This document shows, piece by piece, positions 17,283 to 26,733 of a stretch of 64,000 bases of DNA. The notes under the pieces were generated by a model. It ran no database searches, was not told the origin of the DNA, and worked only from the letters and a program-made list of their open reading frames with translations. Source of the DNA: QHVT01 sp036399015 (GTDB taxonomy: Bacteria; Acidobacteriota; Thermoanaerobaculia; Gp7-AA8). The stretch covers positions 1-64,000 of the forward strand of contig DASWNW010000008.1 of NCBI GenBank assembly GCA_036399015.1, read 5' to 3'. Numbering within the stretch: the stretch's first letter is position 1; the number at the start of each line of letters is the position of its first letter. Position numbers and translations under genes: made by a program.

Positions 17283-19574
17283 ATGAAATCGTTACGTGTC
17301 GTTTCCCTCCTGCTGCTCCTGCCGGCGCTCGCCGGTCAGGCCGCGCCGTTCCTGCTGCCGATCTCCCCCGAGCGCCCTGTCTCGGAGGCGGTCCCTCACG
17401 TCGCCACGGGAGACCAGCACACGCCGGTCGCCGCCTCGAACGGCGAGATCTCGCTCGTCGCCTGGACCGACGGGCGCGACCGGCTCACCGATCGCGTCTT
17501 CGCGACGCGCGTCGACGCCGCCGGCAACGTGCTCGATCCCGCCGGCATCCTCCTCTCCTCCAAAGGCTGGGTCGCCGGCGTGGTCTGGAACGGGACGCAC
17601 TTTGCCGTCGCGCTCGCGGACGAGGGTGCGCGGGTGCTGGCGTTCGTCGCCCCTGACGGGACCGTCGCCGGGAAGCGCATCCTCGATGTCAACGGCGAGT
17701 GGGCCGACGCCACTGACGGCGGCGCCGGTGTCCGGATCCTCTTCCTCAAGGGTGGCGAGCGGCCGCTCGCGTCCATCATCGACGGAGACGGCGACGTCAT
17801 CGCACGCGACCTCCCGCTCGTCGGAGTGGACGACCGCGGCGAGCTCGCCGTGGCCGGAAGCCGCGGGTCGGAGTTCCTGGTGCTGCTCCGCGTGCAGCAC
17901 ATTCCGAGCAGGGTCTCCGCCATGGTGTCCGTCCGCATCGACGGCGCACAGGGGCAGATCGTCTCGCGCCGCGACTCCGGCACCAGTCCTGACCTCACCA
18001 TCTACTCCAATCGCGAGACGGCGCTCGAAGGCGGACCGGCCGGCTGGCTGCTCGTCACGCCCGACCGCGACAGGAAGCACCTCCTCGCGCAGCGGCTCGA
18101 CGAAAATGGGGTCGCGAGCGGCGCCCCGCTGTCGCTGTACGAGCAGGAGCCGAACACCTATCTGTCGACGCGCGTGCGGATCGCCCGCGAGAGCGGCGGC
18201 TTCACGGTGATCTGGTCGACGGGCCAGGGCAACCAGCCGGTCTACACGCACGCCGCGTTCGTGACCGACGCCGGCACCGCCAACGCGTCGCGGCGGCTCG
18301 ACGAGTGGCCGGGCCACCGCGGCGACGACATCGTCAGCGCCGGCTCGCTGCGCCTGCTCGTCACGAGCGGTTCCAGGACCGGCTTCGACGCCGACCTCTT
18401 CGCGCAGACCCTCAACGACAACCTGACCGCCACCGCGCCGGTCGCCGTCGCGCAGAGTCCCACCGCGCAGGCGCGCGTCTCCACCGCTGCCGGAGCGAAC
18501 GGCTACCTGACCGCTTGGGTAGAGCAGGGTCCCGACCGCGCCGTGCATCTCCTCGTGCGCCGCGTCGCGCCGGACGGCACGCTTCAGGGCTCGCCGCTCG
18601 AGGCGGGGAGCGGCCCGGCGGGAACGGCGCTGCAGAACGTGAGCGCCGTCTCGAACGGCAGCCACTACCTCGTGACCTGGCGTCATGGCACGTCACTCCT
18701 CGGCCGGAGGATGGCCGCCACCGGCACCTGGATCGACGCCGCTCCGTTCGCGATCGGCGAAGGCTGGGACGTCGCCGCGGCCTCCAACGGCACGGACGCC
18801 ATTGCGGTGTGGAGTGCCGCCTGCGACGAGGAGGCCTGTCTGCGCTCGCGCCGGATTCGCCTCGCCGGCGATCCGCTCGTCGAGCCGGCGGTGACGCTGC
18901 TGCCGGTTCTCCCACAGGAGATCGCCGTCGCCTCGAACGGCAGCGACTACCTCGCGGTCTGGGTCGACGGGTCGGAGTGCATGGAGTGGTGCAGCGATCC
19001 CGAACGGCTGCAGGTCCTCGCCCTTCGCCTGCGCGCCGACGCGACGAGGCTCGACACCAGCCCGCTCGTCCTCGTCGGCGAGGACGCCCAGCTGCGGCCG
19101 ACGTTACCGTCCGTCGCCTGGAACGGGGGAAGGTATCTGGTCGCCTGGTCGGTGCCGCTGGAAGGCGTGAAGATCGAGGGGGCGCTCGTCACGGACGAGG
19201 GCTCGGTCGTGGCGCGCCGCGTGCCGCTCCTCACCGGCAGTAGCCAGTTCCAGGTTGCGATTCCCCATCTCGTCGCGCATCGCGATCGGTTCGTCCTCTT
19301 CGCCTTCCAGGCAGAGACGGCGCCGCCGCGCTACGACCGCATCGCCGCCTGGACCGCTGTCTCGTTCGACGCGGACGCGCCGCTCGAGAGCGTGGCCGCG
19401 CTTCCGCGCACCGTCATCGCGCACGACGCGGCATTCACGCTCGATGCGGCGTCGTCCGGCAGCGCGGTCCTCGTCGCCTACGATCGCCTCACGCCGGCTG
19501 AAGCGGGCGGCGTGGCGCGCGTCTTCACGCGGCTCTTCGGTGGTGTAGGCGGACGGCGGCGCGCGGTACGCTGA
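17283..19574 (+). CDS. Large secreted repeat protein, paralogue 2
   Basis: A 763-residue paralogue of the preceding gene with the same plan: signal peptide (SLRVVSLLLLLPALAGQAAP), SPERPVSEAVPHV after the cleavage region, and modules containing ASNGEISLVAWTDG, WNGTHFAVAL, ASNGSDYLAVW and WNGGRYLVAW. It ends GGRRRAVR, like paralogue 1. The ATG at 17283 is preferred because GAGGAG lies about 8 nt before it; an in-frame ATG at 17268 overlaps the previous stop as ATGA. The pair probably arose by tandem duplication and is co-transcribed. No catalytic motif is visible. Confidence 0.82.
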   Translation: MKSLRVVSLLLLLPALAGQAAPFLLPISPERPVSEAVPHVATGDQHTPVAASNGEISLVAWTDGRDRLTDRVFATRVDAAGNVLDPAGILLSSKGWVAGVVWNGTHFAVALADEGARVLAFVAPDGTVAGKRILDVNGEWADATDGGAGVRILFLKGGERPLASIIDGDGDVIARDLPLVGVDDRGELAVAGSRGSEFLVLLRVQHIPSRVSAMVSVRIDGAQGQIVSRRDSGTSPDLTIYSNRETALEGGPAGWLLVTPDRDRKHLLAQRLDENGVASGAPLSLYEQEPNTYLSTRVRIARESGGFTVIWSTGQGNQPVYTHAAFVTDAGTANASRRLDEWPGHRGDDIVSAGSLRLLVTSGSRTGFDADLFAQTLNDNLTATAPVAVAQSPTAQARVSTAAGANGYLTAWVEQGPDRAVHLLVRRVAPDGTLQGSPLEAGSGPAGTALQNVSAVSNGSHYLVTWRHGTSLLGRRMAATGTWIDAAPFAIGEGWDVAAASNGTDAIAVWSAACDEEACLRSRRIRLAGDPLVEPAVTLLPVLPQEIAVASNGSDYLAVWVDGSECMEWCSDPERLQVLALRLRADATRLDTSPLVLVGEDAQLRPTLPSVAWNGGRYLVAWSVPLEGVKIEGALVTDEGSVVARRVPLLTGSSQFQVAIPHLVAHRDRFVLFAFQAETAPPRYDRIAAWTAVSFDADAPLESVAALPRTVIAHDAAFTLDAASSGSAVLVAYDRLTPAEAGGVARVFTRLFGGVGGRRRAVR

Positions 19575-19581
19575 CGCCCGC

Positions 19582-20406
19582 ATGGGCCTCGGACTCCGCT
19601 ACCGCCTCCGACTGCTCCGCCTCGGGTTCCTCGACGCCGCCGACCTCCTGACGCGGCGGCGTCGCCCGTTGACGCCGTCGCGCCTGCAGGTGCACAGCAT
19701 CGGCGGCTTCGACTTTCACGAGATCGGCAACCACCTCGCCACGATCGCGCGCGACGCCGGCGGGTTGCAGCCGCACGAGCGCCTGCTCGACGCCGGCTGC
19801 GGCTACGGCAGGCTGGCCGTCCCGCTGACGCGCTTCCTCACCACCGGCGAGTACGCCGGCTTCGATCTGAATCGCGCGGCGATCCGCTGGTGCCGCCGCG
19901 CGATCTCCCGGCGCCATCCGAACTTCTGGTTCGCCCACGCCGACGTCGCCAACACGCACTACAACCCGCGCGGACGCTGGTCCCCGGAGGAGTTCCCGTT
20001 CCCCTGCGCCGACGCCTCCGTCGACGTCGCCTTCGCCGCCTCGCTCTTCACGCATCTCCTGCCCGCGCCGGCCGCGCATTACGTCGCCGAGCTCGGACGC
20101 GTCCTCAAGCCGGGCGGCCGCGCCGTCGTCTCGTTCTTCCTCTTCGACCCCGCGACACGCGCGCGCCTCCTCGACCCGAGAGTCCACCCGACCTTTGCCC
20201 ACTTCCCCGACCCGTCCTACGCCGTAGCCAACCCCAACGACCCGGAAGCCGCCATCGCCTACGACGAGACCGCCGTCCGCGCCTTCTTCACCGCCGCGGG
20301 GATGGAAGTGGTGGAGATCCACCGCGGCGGCTGGTCCATCCACCCCGACCCGCTCAGCTACCAGGATTTCGTCGTGGCGCGGAAAGCGCGTACATTCAGC
20401 GCATGA
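19582..20406 (+). CDS. Class I SAM-dependent methyltransferase
   Basis: A 274-residue methyltransferase. SAM motif I is LLDAGCGYGRL (about 69-79), an acidic second motif is in YAGFDLNRAAI, and the post-II segment is DVAFAASLFTHLL followed by LGRVLKPGGRAVVSFFLF. The substrate is unknown; a basic N-terminus (about 1-35) may bind membrane or nucleic acid. A TACGCT box (19567-19572) lies 9 nt before the ATG. The stop overlaps the start of the antitoxin gene (ATGA), so the toxin-antitoxin pair could also be read through from this gene. Confidence 0.9.
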   Translation: MGLGLRYRLRLLRLGFLDAADLLTRRRRPLTPSRLQVHSIGGFDFHEIGNHLATIARDAGGLQPHERLLDAGCGYGRLAVPLTRFLTTGEYAGFDLNRAAIRWCRRAISRRHPNFWFAHADVANTHYNPRGRWSPEEFPFPCADASVDVAFAASLFTHLLPAPAAHYVAELGRVLKPGGRAVVSFFLFDPATRARLLDPRVHPTFAHFPDPSYAVANPNDPEAAIAYDETAVRAFFTAAGMEVVEIHRGGWSIHPDPLSYQDFVVARKARTFSA

Positions 20407-20597
20407 AGACGCTCGAACTTCACCTCCCCGACGACGTCGCCACGCGCCTCGAGCGGGCGGCGCGCGAGCAGGGCGTGTCGCTCGAAGAGCTGATCCGCCG
20501 CAGCGTCGACGAGAAGCTCGCCCGCGATGCCGAATTCGCCAGCGCCGCCGACTACGTGCTCGCGAAGAACTCCGACCTGTACGAGCGGCTGTCGTAA
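20403..20597 (+). CDS. Antitoxin of a Doc-type pair (ribbon-helix-helix plus Phd-like tail)
   Basis: A 64-residue protein beginning MKTLELHLPDDVATRLE, a MetJ/Arc-like ribbon-helix-helix DNA-binding start. The C-terminal FASAADYVLAKNSDLYERL resembles the tails that bind Doc toxins. It overlaps the methyltransferase stop by 4 nt and is followed directly by the toxin gene without any gap. A TACATT box at 20391-20396 is 6 nt before the ATG, so the pair probably has its own leaderless promoter inside the methyltransferase gene. It should neutralise the toxin and repress the operon, as in related systems. Confidence 0.85.
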   Translation: MKTLELHLPDDVATRLERAAREQGVSLEELIRRSVDEKLARDAEFASAADYVLAKNSDLYERLS

Positions 20598-20987
20598 GTG
20601 CGATATCTGACCGTCGAAGAGGTGCTCGTGCTGCACTCCCGCATCGTGGCGCAGGCGGGCAGCGCGAACGGGGTGCGCAGCCGCGACGCACTGGAATCGT
20701 CCGTTGGGCAGCCGCACCAGACCTTCGGCGGCGAGGAGCTCTACGGCTCGATGGTGGAGAAAGCCGCCGCCGTCGGCTTCTTCCTCGTTCGAAACCATCC
20801 CTTCATCGACGGCAACAAGCGCATCGGCCACGCGGCGCTGGAAGTCACCCTCGTCCTCAATGGGTACGAGCTCGTCGCCGGCGTCGACGAGCAGGAACAG
20901 GTCATCCTCTCCCTCGCCGCGGGGACGATGACGCGCGAAGACTTCACCGCGTGGGTGGAGCGAAGCGCCCATCCCCGCAAACTCTGA
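20598..20987 (+). CDS. doc: Death-on-curing (Doc/Fic) toxin
   Basis: A 129-residue Fic-fold toxin with the Doc motif HPFIDGNKRIGH starting at His67. Doc proteins phosphorylate elongation factor Tu and so stop translation. The N-terminal MRYLTVEEVLVLHSRI and SRDALESSVGQP are typical of chromosomal Doc. The GTG start is the codon right after the antitoxin TAA, so translation must be coupled. The active-site His, Asn and Arg are all present, which suggests an active toxin. Confidence 0.92.
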   Translation: MRYLTVEEVLVLHSRIVAQAGSANGVRSRDALESSVGQPHQTFGGEELYGSMVEKAAAVGFFLVRNHPFIDGNKRIGHAALEVTLVLNGYELVAGVDEQEQVILSLAAGTMTREDFTAWVERSAHPRKL

Positions 20988-21009
20988 CCGAGCCGCGTAT
21001 CCTCCTCCC

Positions 21010-21300
21010 ATGGGATGCTGGCTGGCGTTCCTCTTCGGCATCTTCGCCGGCGGTGTGCTGCCGTCGTACATCCTCGCCAACGCGGAGCCGCATCCCGCGT
21101 GGCGGCGCGTCGCCGCGGCGCTCGCGACGCCGGCGTTCCTCGCTCTCTTCGCGCTCAGCATGCCGACGTATCCCCCCGGCGAGAACCTCGACGACTGGCG
21201 GCGCGGGACGCTCTTCGGCCTCTCCCTCGTCACCGGTGCGATCTCCGTGACCGTGCAGGGGGCGCTCGTCCTCTTCCGCCTCTTGCGCCGCCGGAAGTGA
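21010..21300 (+). CDS. Small integral membrane protein
   Basis: A 96-residue protein with about three hydrophobic helices (near 2-22, 33-50 and 68-90), ending in a basic LLRRRK tail. I do not recognise a family. A TATCCT box at 20998-21003 lies 6 nt before the ATG, which suggests its own leaderless promoter rather than read-through from doc. The nucleotide cyclase gene follows 16 nt downstream, so the two may be co-transcribed, and this protein could help place the soluble cyclase at the membrane (speculative). Confidence 0.7.
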   Translation: MGCWLAFLFGIFAGGVLPSYILANAEPHPAWRRVAAALATPAFLALFALSMPTYPPGENLDDWRRGTLFGLSLVTGAISVTVQGALVLFRLLRRRK

Positions 21301-21316
21301 CGACGCAAACTGCGGC

Positions 21317-21964
21317 ATGTCCGTCCGCCGCAACGTCGTCCATGGCGCGTCCGAGGATCGGCTGCAGAAACTGATGACCGAGCGTCTGCGGCCGGGCGCG
21401 GACCGCGAGGCCGTCGACCGCCGCATCTGGGATCTCTTCGGCGAGGAGTGGTGCGTCATGGCCACCGACCTCTCCGGCTTCTCCCGCGGCGTGGCGGAGT
21501 TCGGGATCATCCACTTCCTCCAGACCATCTACGAGTCCGAGCGCATCCTCGTCCCAGTCGTGGAAAGCCACGACGGGATCCTCCTGAAGGTGGAAGGGGA
21601 CAGCTTCCTCGTCATCTTCCGCAACGTGCAGAAGGCGCTGCACGCGGCCGTCGAGATGCAGCGTACCGTCCGCCAGTACAACGACGGCAAGCCGAACGAA
21701 GAGCACGTGCTCCTCGGCATCGGCCTCGGCTTCGGACTCCTGCTGCGCATCGGCGACGCGGAGGTCTTCGGCGTCGAAGTGAACTCCGCCTGCATCCTCG
21801 GCGAGTCCTACGCGAAGGGCTACGAGATCCTCGTCACGCAGGCCGTCCGCGAGCGGGCGGGCGACGAGGTCGCGTTCGAGCCGTTCCAGCACGTCCCGCC
21901 CGGCGCCGGCGCCGCCTACCGCGTGCTCTACTCGTCCAGCAGCGACGCGCTGAACGCCGGCTGA
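21317..21964 (+). CDS. Class III adenylate/guanylate cyclase catalytic-domain protein
   Basis: A 215-residue soluble cyclase homology domain without transmembrane or receiver parts. The two metal-binding aspartates are present: Asp51 in MATDLSGFS and Asp95 in KVEGDSFLVIF. The dimer-interface region VFGVEVNSACILGESYA holds an Asn and a Ser that fit the transition-state and substrate contacts loosely, so adenine or guanine specificity is not clear. Its last 37 nt overlap the convergent kinase gene. No cyclic-nucleotide effector gene is in the window. Confidence 0.83.
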   Translation: MSVRRNVVHGASEDRLQKLMTERLRPGADREAVDRRIWDLFGEEWCVMATDLSGFSRGVAEFGIIHFLQTIYESERILVPVVESHDGILLKVEGDSFLVIFRNVQKALHAAVEMQRTVRQYNDGKPNEEHVLLGIGLGFGLLLRIGDAEVFGVEVNSACILGESYAKGYEILVTQAVRERAGDEVAFEPFQHVPPGAGAAYRVLYSSSSDALNAG

Positions 21965-24465
21965 CCTGCCAGCGAGACGTGGAAGGCCCAGATCGCCAGC
22001 GCGATCACCGTCACGATCGGAACCGCGTTCGCGAGCGTCAGCCACGGCGCGCCGGTCTGTTTGACGTCGAGCAGCAGGAAGAACGACGCCTGCGTCATCC
22101 CGATTGCCAGCAGCCCGTAGCGGACGGTGACGAACGAGATCACCGCCGCGACAGCCATGTAGACCGGCAACATCGTCGTCTCGCTCGACACCGCCGCCCA
22201 GAAGAAGGCGAACGTGACTACGAAGAATCCGGCCACCGCCACGGGCCTGCTCCTCACGATCAGCGTGATGAGAACCAGCACCATCAGCATGGTGAAGCCG
22301 TGCTCGACGATCTGGATGAAGAACTTGCAGACCTCCGCGAACGCCTCCTGAAGCTGGAGCGGCTGCCAGGGATACGGCCCGAACGGCTTGCCCGTGAGCC
22401 GCTCGGTGACGCCCGGCGCGCTGCCGGCGATCAGCAGGTGCGCCAGGCCGCCGAGAATGCCGATCAGCACGTGACGGCCGACCAGCGGATCCCTCACGCG
22501 CCCACCCACGAGGCGCGCCCAGGCGATGAGCTGTTCCGGCCACCGTCGCCGCATGAAGGGCTCGAGGGCGATGTACGTCAGGAACAGGATGCCCGCGTTG
22601 AAAAGGTTCTGGCCGAGGCGCCAGCTCAGCTCCGTCGTCAGCGCGCTCACGCCGGCCGAGTAGTTCGTGCGGAGCAGCGACTGCGCGGCGAGGATCGCGA
22701 GCGTCACTCCCGCCACCCGCAGCGCGCCCTGCCGATCGCCGCGCCGCAGGCGCAGGTTCCGCCACGCCAGAAAGAGCGCCGCTCCCCACACCGTCAGCAT
22801 CAGCACCTGTTGGACGGTCTCGATGACGGGGTTGTAGAACGGCACGTTTCTGCTCGCGCCGGAGTCGTCCCAGGGGCCGCCGACGCGGAAGAACACCGGC
22901 CTTCCCTGCCACGCCGCCGCCTCGACGCGGATCGGCGTCTTGTCGCCGGGATACGTACCGGTCCATGCCGCGCGCGCGTCGAACGGTGCGGCCGGAGCAG
23001 CTCGCGGCGTGACCGGCCTGAGGAGGCGGACGTCGAGACCGGCGGCGTCGAGCAGCGGACGCCAGTCGAGCGGCTTCGCCGGCCACCGTCCCTCGGGCGC
23101 GGTGAGCAGCGAGTGCAGCCGGCCGTGCGGATCGACTTCCACCAACGCATATCCCGGTGCGTTCACGGTGTCGGGAGCGAATGCCATGACCGGCGCCGGG
23201 ATGCCGTAATGGAGGCGATAGACGAAGGGTGCAGGACCCTTCCGGAACGCCTCGGAACTGTTGCCCGGCTGCTTGTGGAGCCAGGACGTGTACTCCCGCT
23301 GCTCCTGGAAATACGCCCGTGGCTCGCCCGTCAGCGGCACGCCGAGCGCGCGCAGGACGTCACTCGCACGCTGCTCCAGCACCTCGGGCGACCGCTCGAG
23401 GGAGAAGTGGCTGGAGATCGACTTCATCTGCACCCGCGTCACGAACAGCACCAGCATCAGCGCGATGGCCGCGAGCATCGACCAGGCCGCGCGCGGTGAC
23501 AGGCTGCCTTCCGCGCCGGCGGCCGCCACGATGCGCGGCGACGGCGTCTCTCCCGCCGCGAGCGCCGCCGCGAGCGGGTCGCCGCCCGGCAGCGCGTGGA
23601 TGACCTCGCGCGCGGAGTGCGGACGCTGCGACGGCTCGTTCGCCAGGCAGCGCAGGATGAGACGCTCCACCGACGGATCCATGTCGCGCACGACGCTCGA
23701 CGGCGCCGCGATGTCGCTCGTCAGCTCCCGCACCCGCTCCGGCAGCGTGCGGGCGGCGTGGGCGCGCTTTCCGGTGAACAGTTCGTACATCACCAGGCCG
23801 AGCGCGTAGAGATCGCTCTGCACCGTGGCGGGCTGCCCTTCGAGCTGCTCCGGCGCCATGTAGGCAGGCGTGCCGGAGATCGTGCCGTCGTCCTCTCCGG
23901 CGGCGAGGGCGAGACCGAAGTCCATGATCCGCGCCTCGCCCCGCGAGTCGACCATCACGTTCGCCGGCTTGAGGTCGCGGTGCAGGATGCCTTTCGCATG
24001 CGCGGCCATCAGCCCCGCCGCAATCCCGCGCGCGATGTCGACCGCCTTGTCGTGCGCCAGCCGGCCGATGCGCCGCAGCAGGCGGGAGAGGTCCTCGCCG
24101 TCGACGTACTCCATCGCCACGAAGTGCGAGCCGCCGTCGTCGACGATGTCGTAGATGCGGCAGACGTTCGGGTGTGCGACCTGCCGCCCGAGGCGCACCT
24201 CGTCGTGCAGACGGGAGAGGAGTGTGTGGTCGCGCGCCAGCCGCGCCGGCAGAAACTTCAGCGCCACCGGTTGATCGAGCTTCGTGTCGTCGGCCCGGTA
24301 CACCTCCCCCATCCCGCCCGCGCCGAGGAGGCCGGCGATGCGGTACCGGCCCGCGACGATCGTTCCCGGTGCGAACTGCGCCTCCCGCCCCCGCTGGCGC
24401 GGCGCGGAGCGCTCGCTCGATTCGTGGACGACGGTCTTGTCGGGATCGCCCGCGGGCGTAGTCAT
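21928..24465 (-). CDS. Ser/Thr protein kinase with polytopic membrane C-terminus
   Basis: An 845-residue protein. The kinase domain (about 38-305) has GAGGMGEVY, Lys70, HRD at 162-164 with Asp164, and MDFG. One transmembrane helix follows near 335-352, then an extracytoplasmic part of about 210 residues with little similarity to known folds. From about 560 to the end come eight or so further membrane helices. This differs from the two kinase-propeller proteins in the window. The helical region resembles integral sensor or protease-like domains, but no motif settles it. It is divergent from the PAP2 gene, with TAGAAT (24481-24486) 15 nt before its ATG. Confidence 0.88.
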   Translation of the reverse strand: MTTPAGDPDKTVVHESSERSAPRQRGREAQFAPGTIVAGRYRIAGLLGAGGMGEVYRADDTKLDQPVALKFLPARLARDHTLLSRLHDEVRLGRQVAHPNVCRIYDIVDDGGSHFVAMEYVDGEDLSRLLRRIGRLAHDKAVDIARGIAAGLMAAHAKGILHRDLKPANVMVDSRGEARIMDFGLALAAGEDDGTISGTPAYMAPEQLEGQPATVQSDLYALGLVMYELFTGKRAHAARTLPERVRELTSDIAAPSSVVRDMDPSVERLILRCLANEPSQRPHSAREVIHALPGGDPLAAALAAGETPSPRIVAAAGAEGSLSPRAAWSMLAAIALMLVLFVTRVQMKSISSHFSLERSPEVLEQRASDVLRALGVPLTGEPRAYFQEQREYTSWLHKQPGNSSEAFRKGPAPFVYRLHYGIPAPVMAFAPDTVNAPGYALVEVDPHGRLHSLLTAPEGRWPAKPLDWRPLLDAAGLDVRLLRPVTPRAAPAAPFDARAAWTGTYPGDKTPIRVEAAAWQGRPVFFRVGGPWDDSGASRNVPFYNPVIETVQQVLMLTVWGAALFLAWRNLRLRRGDRQGALRVAGVTLAILAAQSLLRTNYSAGVSALTTELSWRLGQNLFNAGILFLTYIALEPFMRRRWPEQLIAWARLVGGRVRDPLVGRHVLIGILGGLAHLLIAGSAPGVTERLTGKPFGPYPWQPLQLQEAFAEVCKFFIQIVEHGFTMLMVLVLITLIVRSRPVAVAGFFVVTFAFFWAAVSSETTMLPVYMAVAAVISFVTVRYGLLAIGMTQASFFLLLDVKQTGAPWLTLANAVPIVTVIALAIWAFHVSLAGQPAFSASLLDE

Positions 24466-24513
24466 GATGGGGTGCGGGTCATTCTACTGCCGCGTCACTA
24501 CAATCTGCGGCGC

Positions 24514-25275
24514 ATGACCGACGAGCGGGCGACGAAGCAGGAGGGGGAGTGGCACATCGTGCACGTCCTGCGGCGGACGCTGTGGCACGTCGACGAGGGC
24601 TGGGACGCGCTCGACCCGCGCCACCAGCGGAGCTGGTTCGCGCTCATGCTCGGCGGACTCGTGGCGCTGCTCGCCGTCACCGTCGGCCTGGTGATGCTTG
24701 GCCGCGCGCTCGACAGCCGCGGCCTCCTGGCGTGGGAGCGCCCCTTCCTGCTCTGGTTCGAGAAAGAGTCGCTCGTGCCGTTCAGTTGGGCGATCTGGCT
24801 GGAGAGCCCCGGGAACGCGATCATCCTCTGGCCGCTCGTCCTCGCGTCGGCCGGAGTCGCGGCGTGGCGCCGCCGTCCGCTCGCCGCGCTCACCCTCGTC
24901 TCCGGCTTCGCGCTTCTCGACGCGGCGGTGGTCCTCGGCTGGACGATCTGGAAACGGCAGCGTCCCGACTTCATCGGCGGCGGCGTCGCCTCGCCCGCCT
25001 CCTTCAGCGCCTTCCCGTCGGGACACGTCAGCCAGACCATCGTCGCGTACGGCCTGCTGGTCGTGTTCTGGCTCGAGCAGACCCGCCGGCGTGGCGAGCA
25101 CCTGCTCGCGTGGGCGCTGCTCGCCCTGCTCGCCGCGGTCGTCGGCGTCGGCCGCATCCGTCTCGGAGCCCACTGGCCCAGCGACGTCATCGCCGGTGCG
25201 GTCGTCGGCGGCTTCTGGCTCTGGATGCTCGTGCGCGCGCTGCGGAAAGGGGAGGAGGGGCGGCGGGCGCCGTGA
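24514..25275 (+). CDS. PAP2 family lipid phosphatase
   Basis: A 253-residue membrane phosphatase. The three acid phosphatase motifs are recognisable: KRQRPDF, FPSGHVSQ and GRIRLGAHWPSDVIAG. At least five membrane helices are predicted. Family members dephosphorylate phosphatidate, undecaprenyl diphosphate or related lipids. It starts at an ATG 9 nt after TACAAT (24499-24504). Its stop overlaps the GTG start of the esterase gene, making a three-gene coupled operon with the YqiA-like and DDAH-like genes. Confidence 0.9.
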   Translation: MTDERATKQEGEWHIVHVLRRTLWHVDEGWDALDPRHQRSWFALMLGGLVALLAVTVGLVMLGRALDSRGLLAWERPFLLWFEKESLVPFSWAIWLESPGNAIILWPLVLASAGVAAWRRRPLAALTLVSGFALLDAAVVLGWTIWKRQRPDFIGGGVASPASFSAFPSGHVSQTIVAYGLLVVFWLEQTRRRGEHLLAWALLALLAAVVGVGRIRLGAHWPSDVIAGAVVGGFWLWMLVRALRKGEEGRRAP

Positions 25276-25910
25276 CGTCGGTCCTCTACTTCCACGGCTT
25301 CGCCTCCTCGCCCGCCAGCGCGAAGATCACCGCATTGCGTCCGCTCCTCGAGCCGCACGGGATCGAACTGAACACGCCCGACCTCAATGTCCCGTCGTTC
25401 GAGCGGCTCGACTTCGACGCGATGGTCGAGCACGCGCTGGCCGCGTCGCGCGCCAGGCCGCCGCGGGCGATGGTCGGCAGCTCCCTCGGCGCGCTCGTCG
25501 CGCTCGCCACCGCACGCCGCGGCCTGCACGTGCCGCTCGTGCTCATCGCGCCCGCCTTCGGGGTGGCCCGCCGCTGGCAGACACGCATCCCCGATGGTGA
25601 CCCGGTGACCGTCTTCAACTTCGCCCGCAGCGCCGACGCGCAGATCCACCGCGCGTTCTACCTCCAGATGGCCAGCCTCTCCGTCGACGACGCGCCGCCG
25701 CCCTCCCGCGTCACGGCGATCATGGGCCGCAAAGACGAGACGGTGCCGTTCGCCGTCGTCGAGGAGACGTGGCAGCAGTGGGAGGCCTCCGGCGCGCTCG
25801 TGCCCGGCTCCCGCCTCATCGTGCTGGAGGAAGGCGACCACGGCCTGGTGTCGGAGGCGGAGCTCATCCGCGATGCGATCGTCGATGCGGCCAGCGAGGA
25901 GGCGTCATGA
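25272..25910 (+). CDS. YqiA/YcfP-type alpha/beta-hydrolase (putative esterase)
   Basis: A 212-residue compact hydrolase starting with GTG in a GTGA overlap with the PAP2 stop. It begins VLYFHGFASSPASAK, typical of YqiA-like esterases. The nucleophile is the Ser in GSSLGAL, the acid is probably in MGRKDETVP and the base His is in EEGDHGLV. The natural substrate of this family is unclear. Its own stop overlaps the start of the next gene (ATGA), so the three proteins are made together. Confidence 0.87.
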   Translation: MTSVLYFHGFASSPASAKITALRPLLEPHGIELNTPDLNVPSFERLDFDAMVEHALAASRARPPRAMVGSSLGALVALATARRGLHVPLVLIAPAFGVARRWQTRIPDGDPVTVFNFARSADAQIHRAFYLQMASLSVDDAPPPSRVTAIMGRKDETVPFAVVEETWQQWEASGALVPGSRLIVLEEGDHGLVSEAELIRDAIVDAASEEAS

Positions 25911-26668
25911 TCGCCATCACCCGCGACGTCAGCCCGGCGGTCGAACGGGCGGAGCTGACGCACATGGACCGCGTCTCGATCGACTACCACCGGGCCGCGG
26001 AGCAGCACGAGCAGTACCGCGCCCTCCTCCGCTCCCTCGGCTGCGAGGTCATCGACCTTCCCGCCGACCCGAACCACCCCGACTGCGTCTTCATCGAAGA
26101 CACCGCGGTCGTGCTGGATGACGTGGCGGTGATCACGCGCCCCGGCGCCGAGTCCCGCCGCGGTGAGGTGGAGGTGGTCGCGAACGAGCTCGCGCGCCAC
26201 CGGCCGCTCGTGCGCATCGAGGCACCCGCGACGCTCGACGGCGGCGACGTGCTCGTCCTCGGCGACCGCATCTACGCCGGCCTGTCGTCGCGCACGAACG
26301 AAGCCGCGGTCGAACAGCTCGCGCGCCTGACGGGACGCGAGGTGACCGGCGTCCGCGTCGCCGGCGCGCTGCACCTCAAGACCGCCATCACCCGCGTCTC
26401 CGATGACACGCTGCTCGTGAACCGCGAGTGGGTTGACGTCGCGCCGTTCGCCGGCTGGAAGCTGATCGACGTCGATCCGGAGGAGCCGTTCGCCGGCAAC
26501 GCCGTCTTTCTCCGCGACAAGCTCGTGTACCCGGCCGCGTTCGCCCGCACGCGCGCCCGCCTCGAGGCGCACGGCCTCGACGTCCGCACCATCGACGCCG
26601 ACGAGTTGGCGAAGGCGGAAGGTGGCGTGACCTGCTGCTCGCTCCTGCTCAACCTCGCGCGTCAGTAG
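25907..26668 (+). CDS. Dimethylarginine dimethylaminohydrolase-like guanidine hydrolase
   Basis: A 253-residue amidinotransferase-fold enzyme of the DDAH/arginine deiminase superfamily. Expected residues are present: Asp65 in VFIEDTAVV, His156 in ALHLKTAIT and the nucleophilic Cys at 243 or 244 in GGVTCCSLLL. DDAH removes dimethylamine from methylated arginine to give citrulline; arginine deiminases are longer. It is the last gene of the operon with PAP2 and the esterase. The role of such a mixed operon is unknown. Confidence 0.9.
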   Translation: MIAITRDVSPAVERAELTHMDRVSIDYHRAAEQHEQYRALLRSLGCEVIDLPADPNHPDCVFIEDTAVVLDDVAVITRPGAESRRGEVEVVANELARHRPLVRIEAPATLDGGDVLVLGDRIYAGLSSRTNEAAVEQLARLTGREVTGVRVAGALHLKTAITRVSDDTLLVNREWVDVAPFAGWKLIDVDPEEPFAGNAVFLRDKLVYPAAFARTRARLEAHGLDVRTIDADELAKAEGGVTCCSLLLNLARQ

Positions 26669-26733
26669 TGATAGCGCGCCTGCAGGAAGTCGATCCTCGT
26701 GTCGGAGACCAGGTAGACGACCGTGGACGCCCT

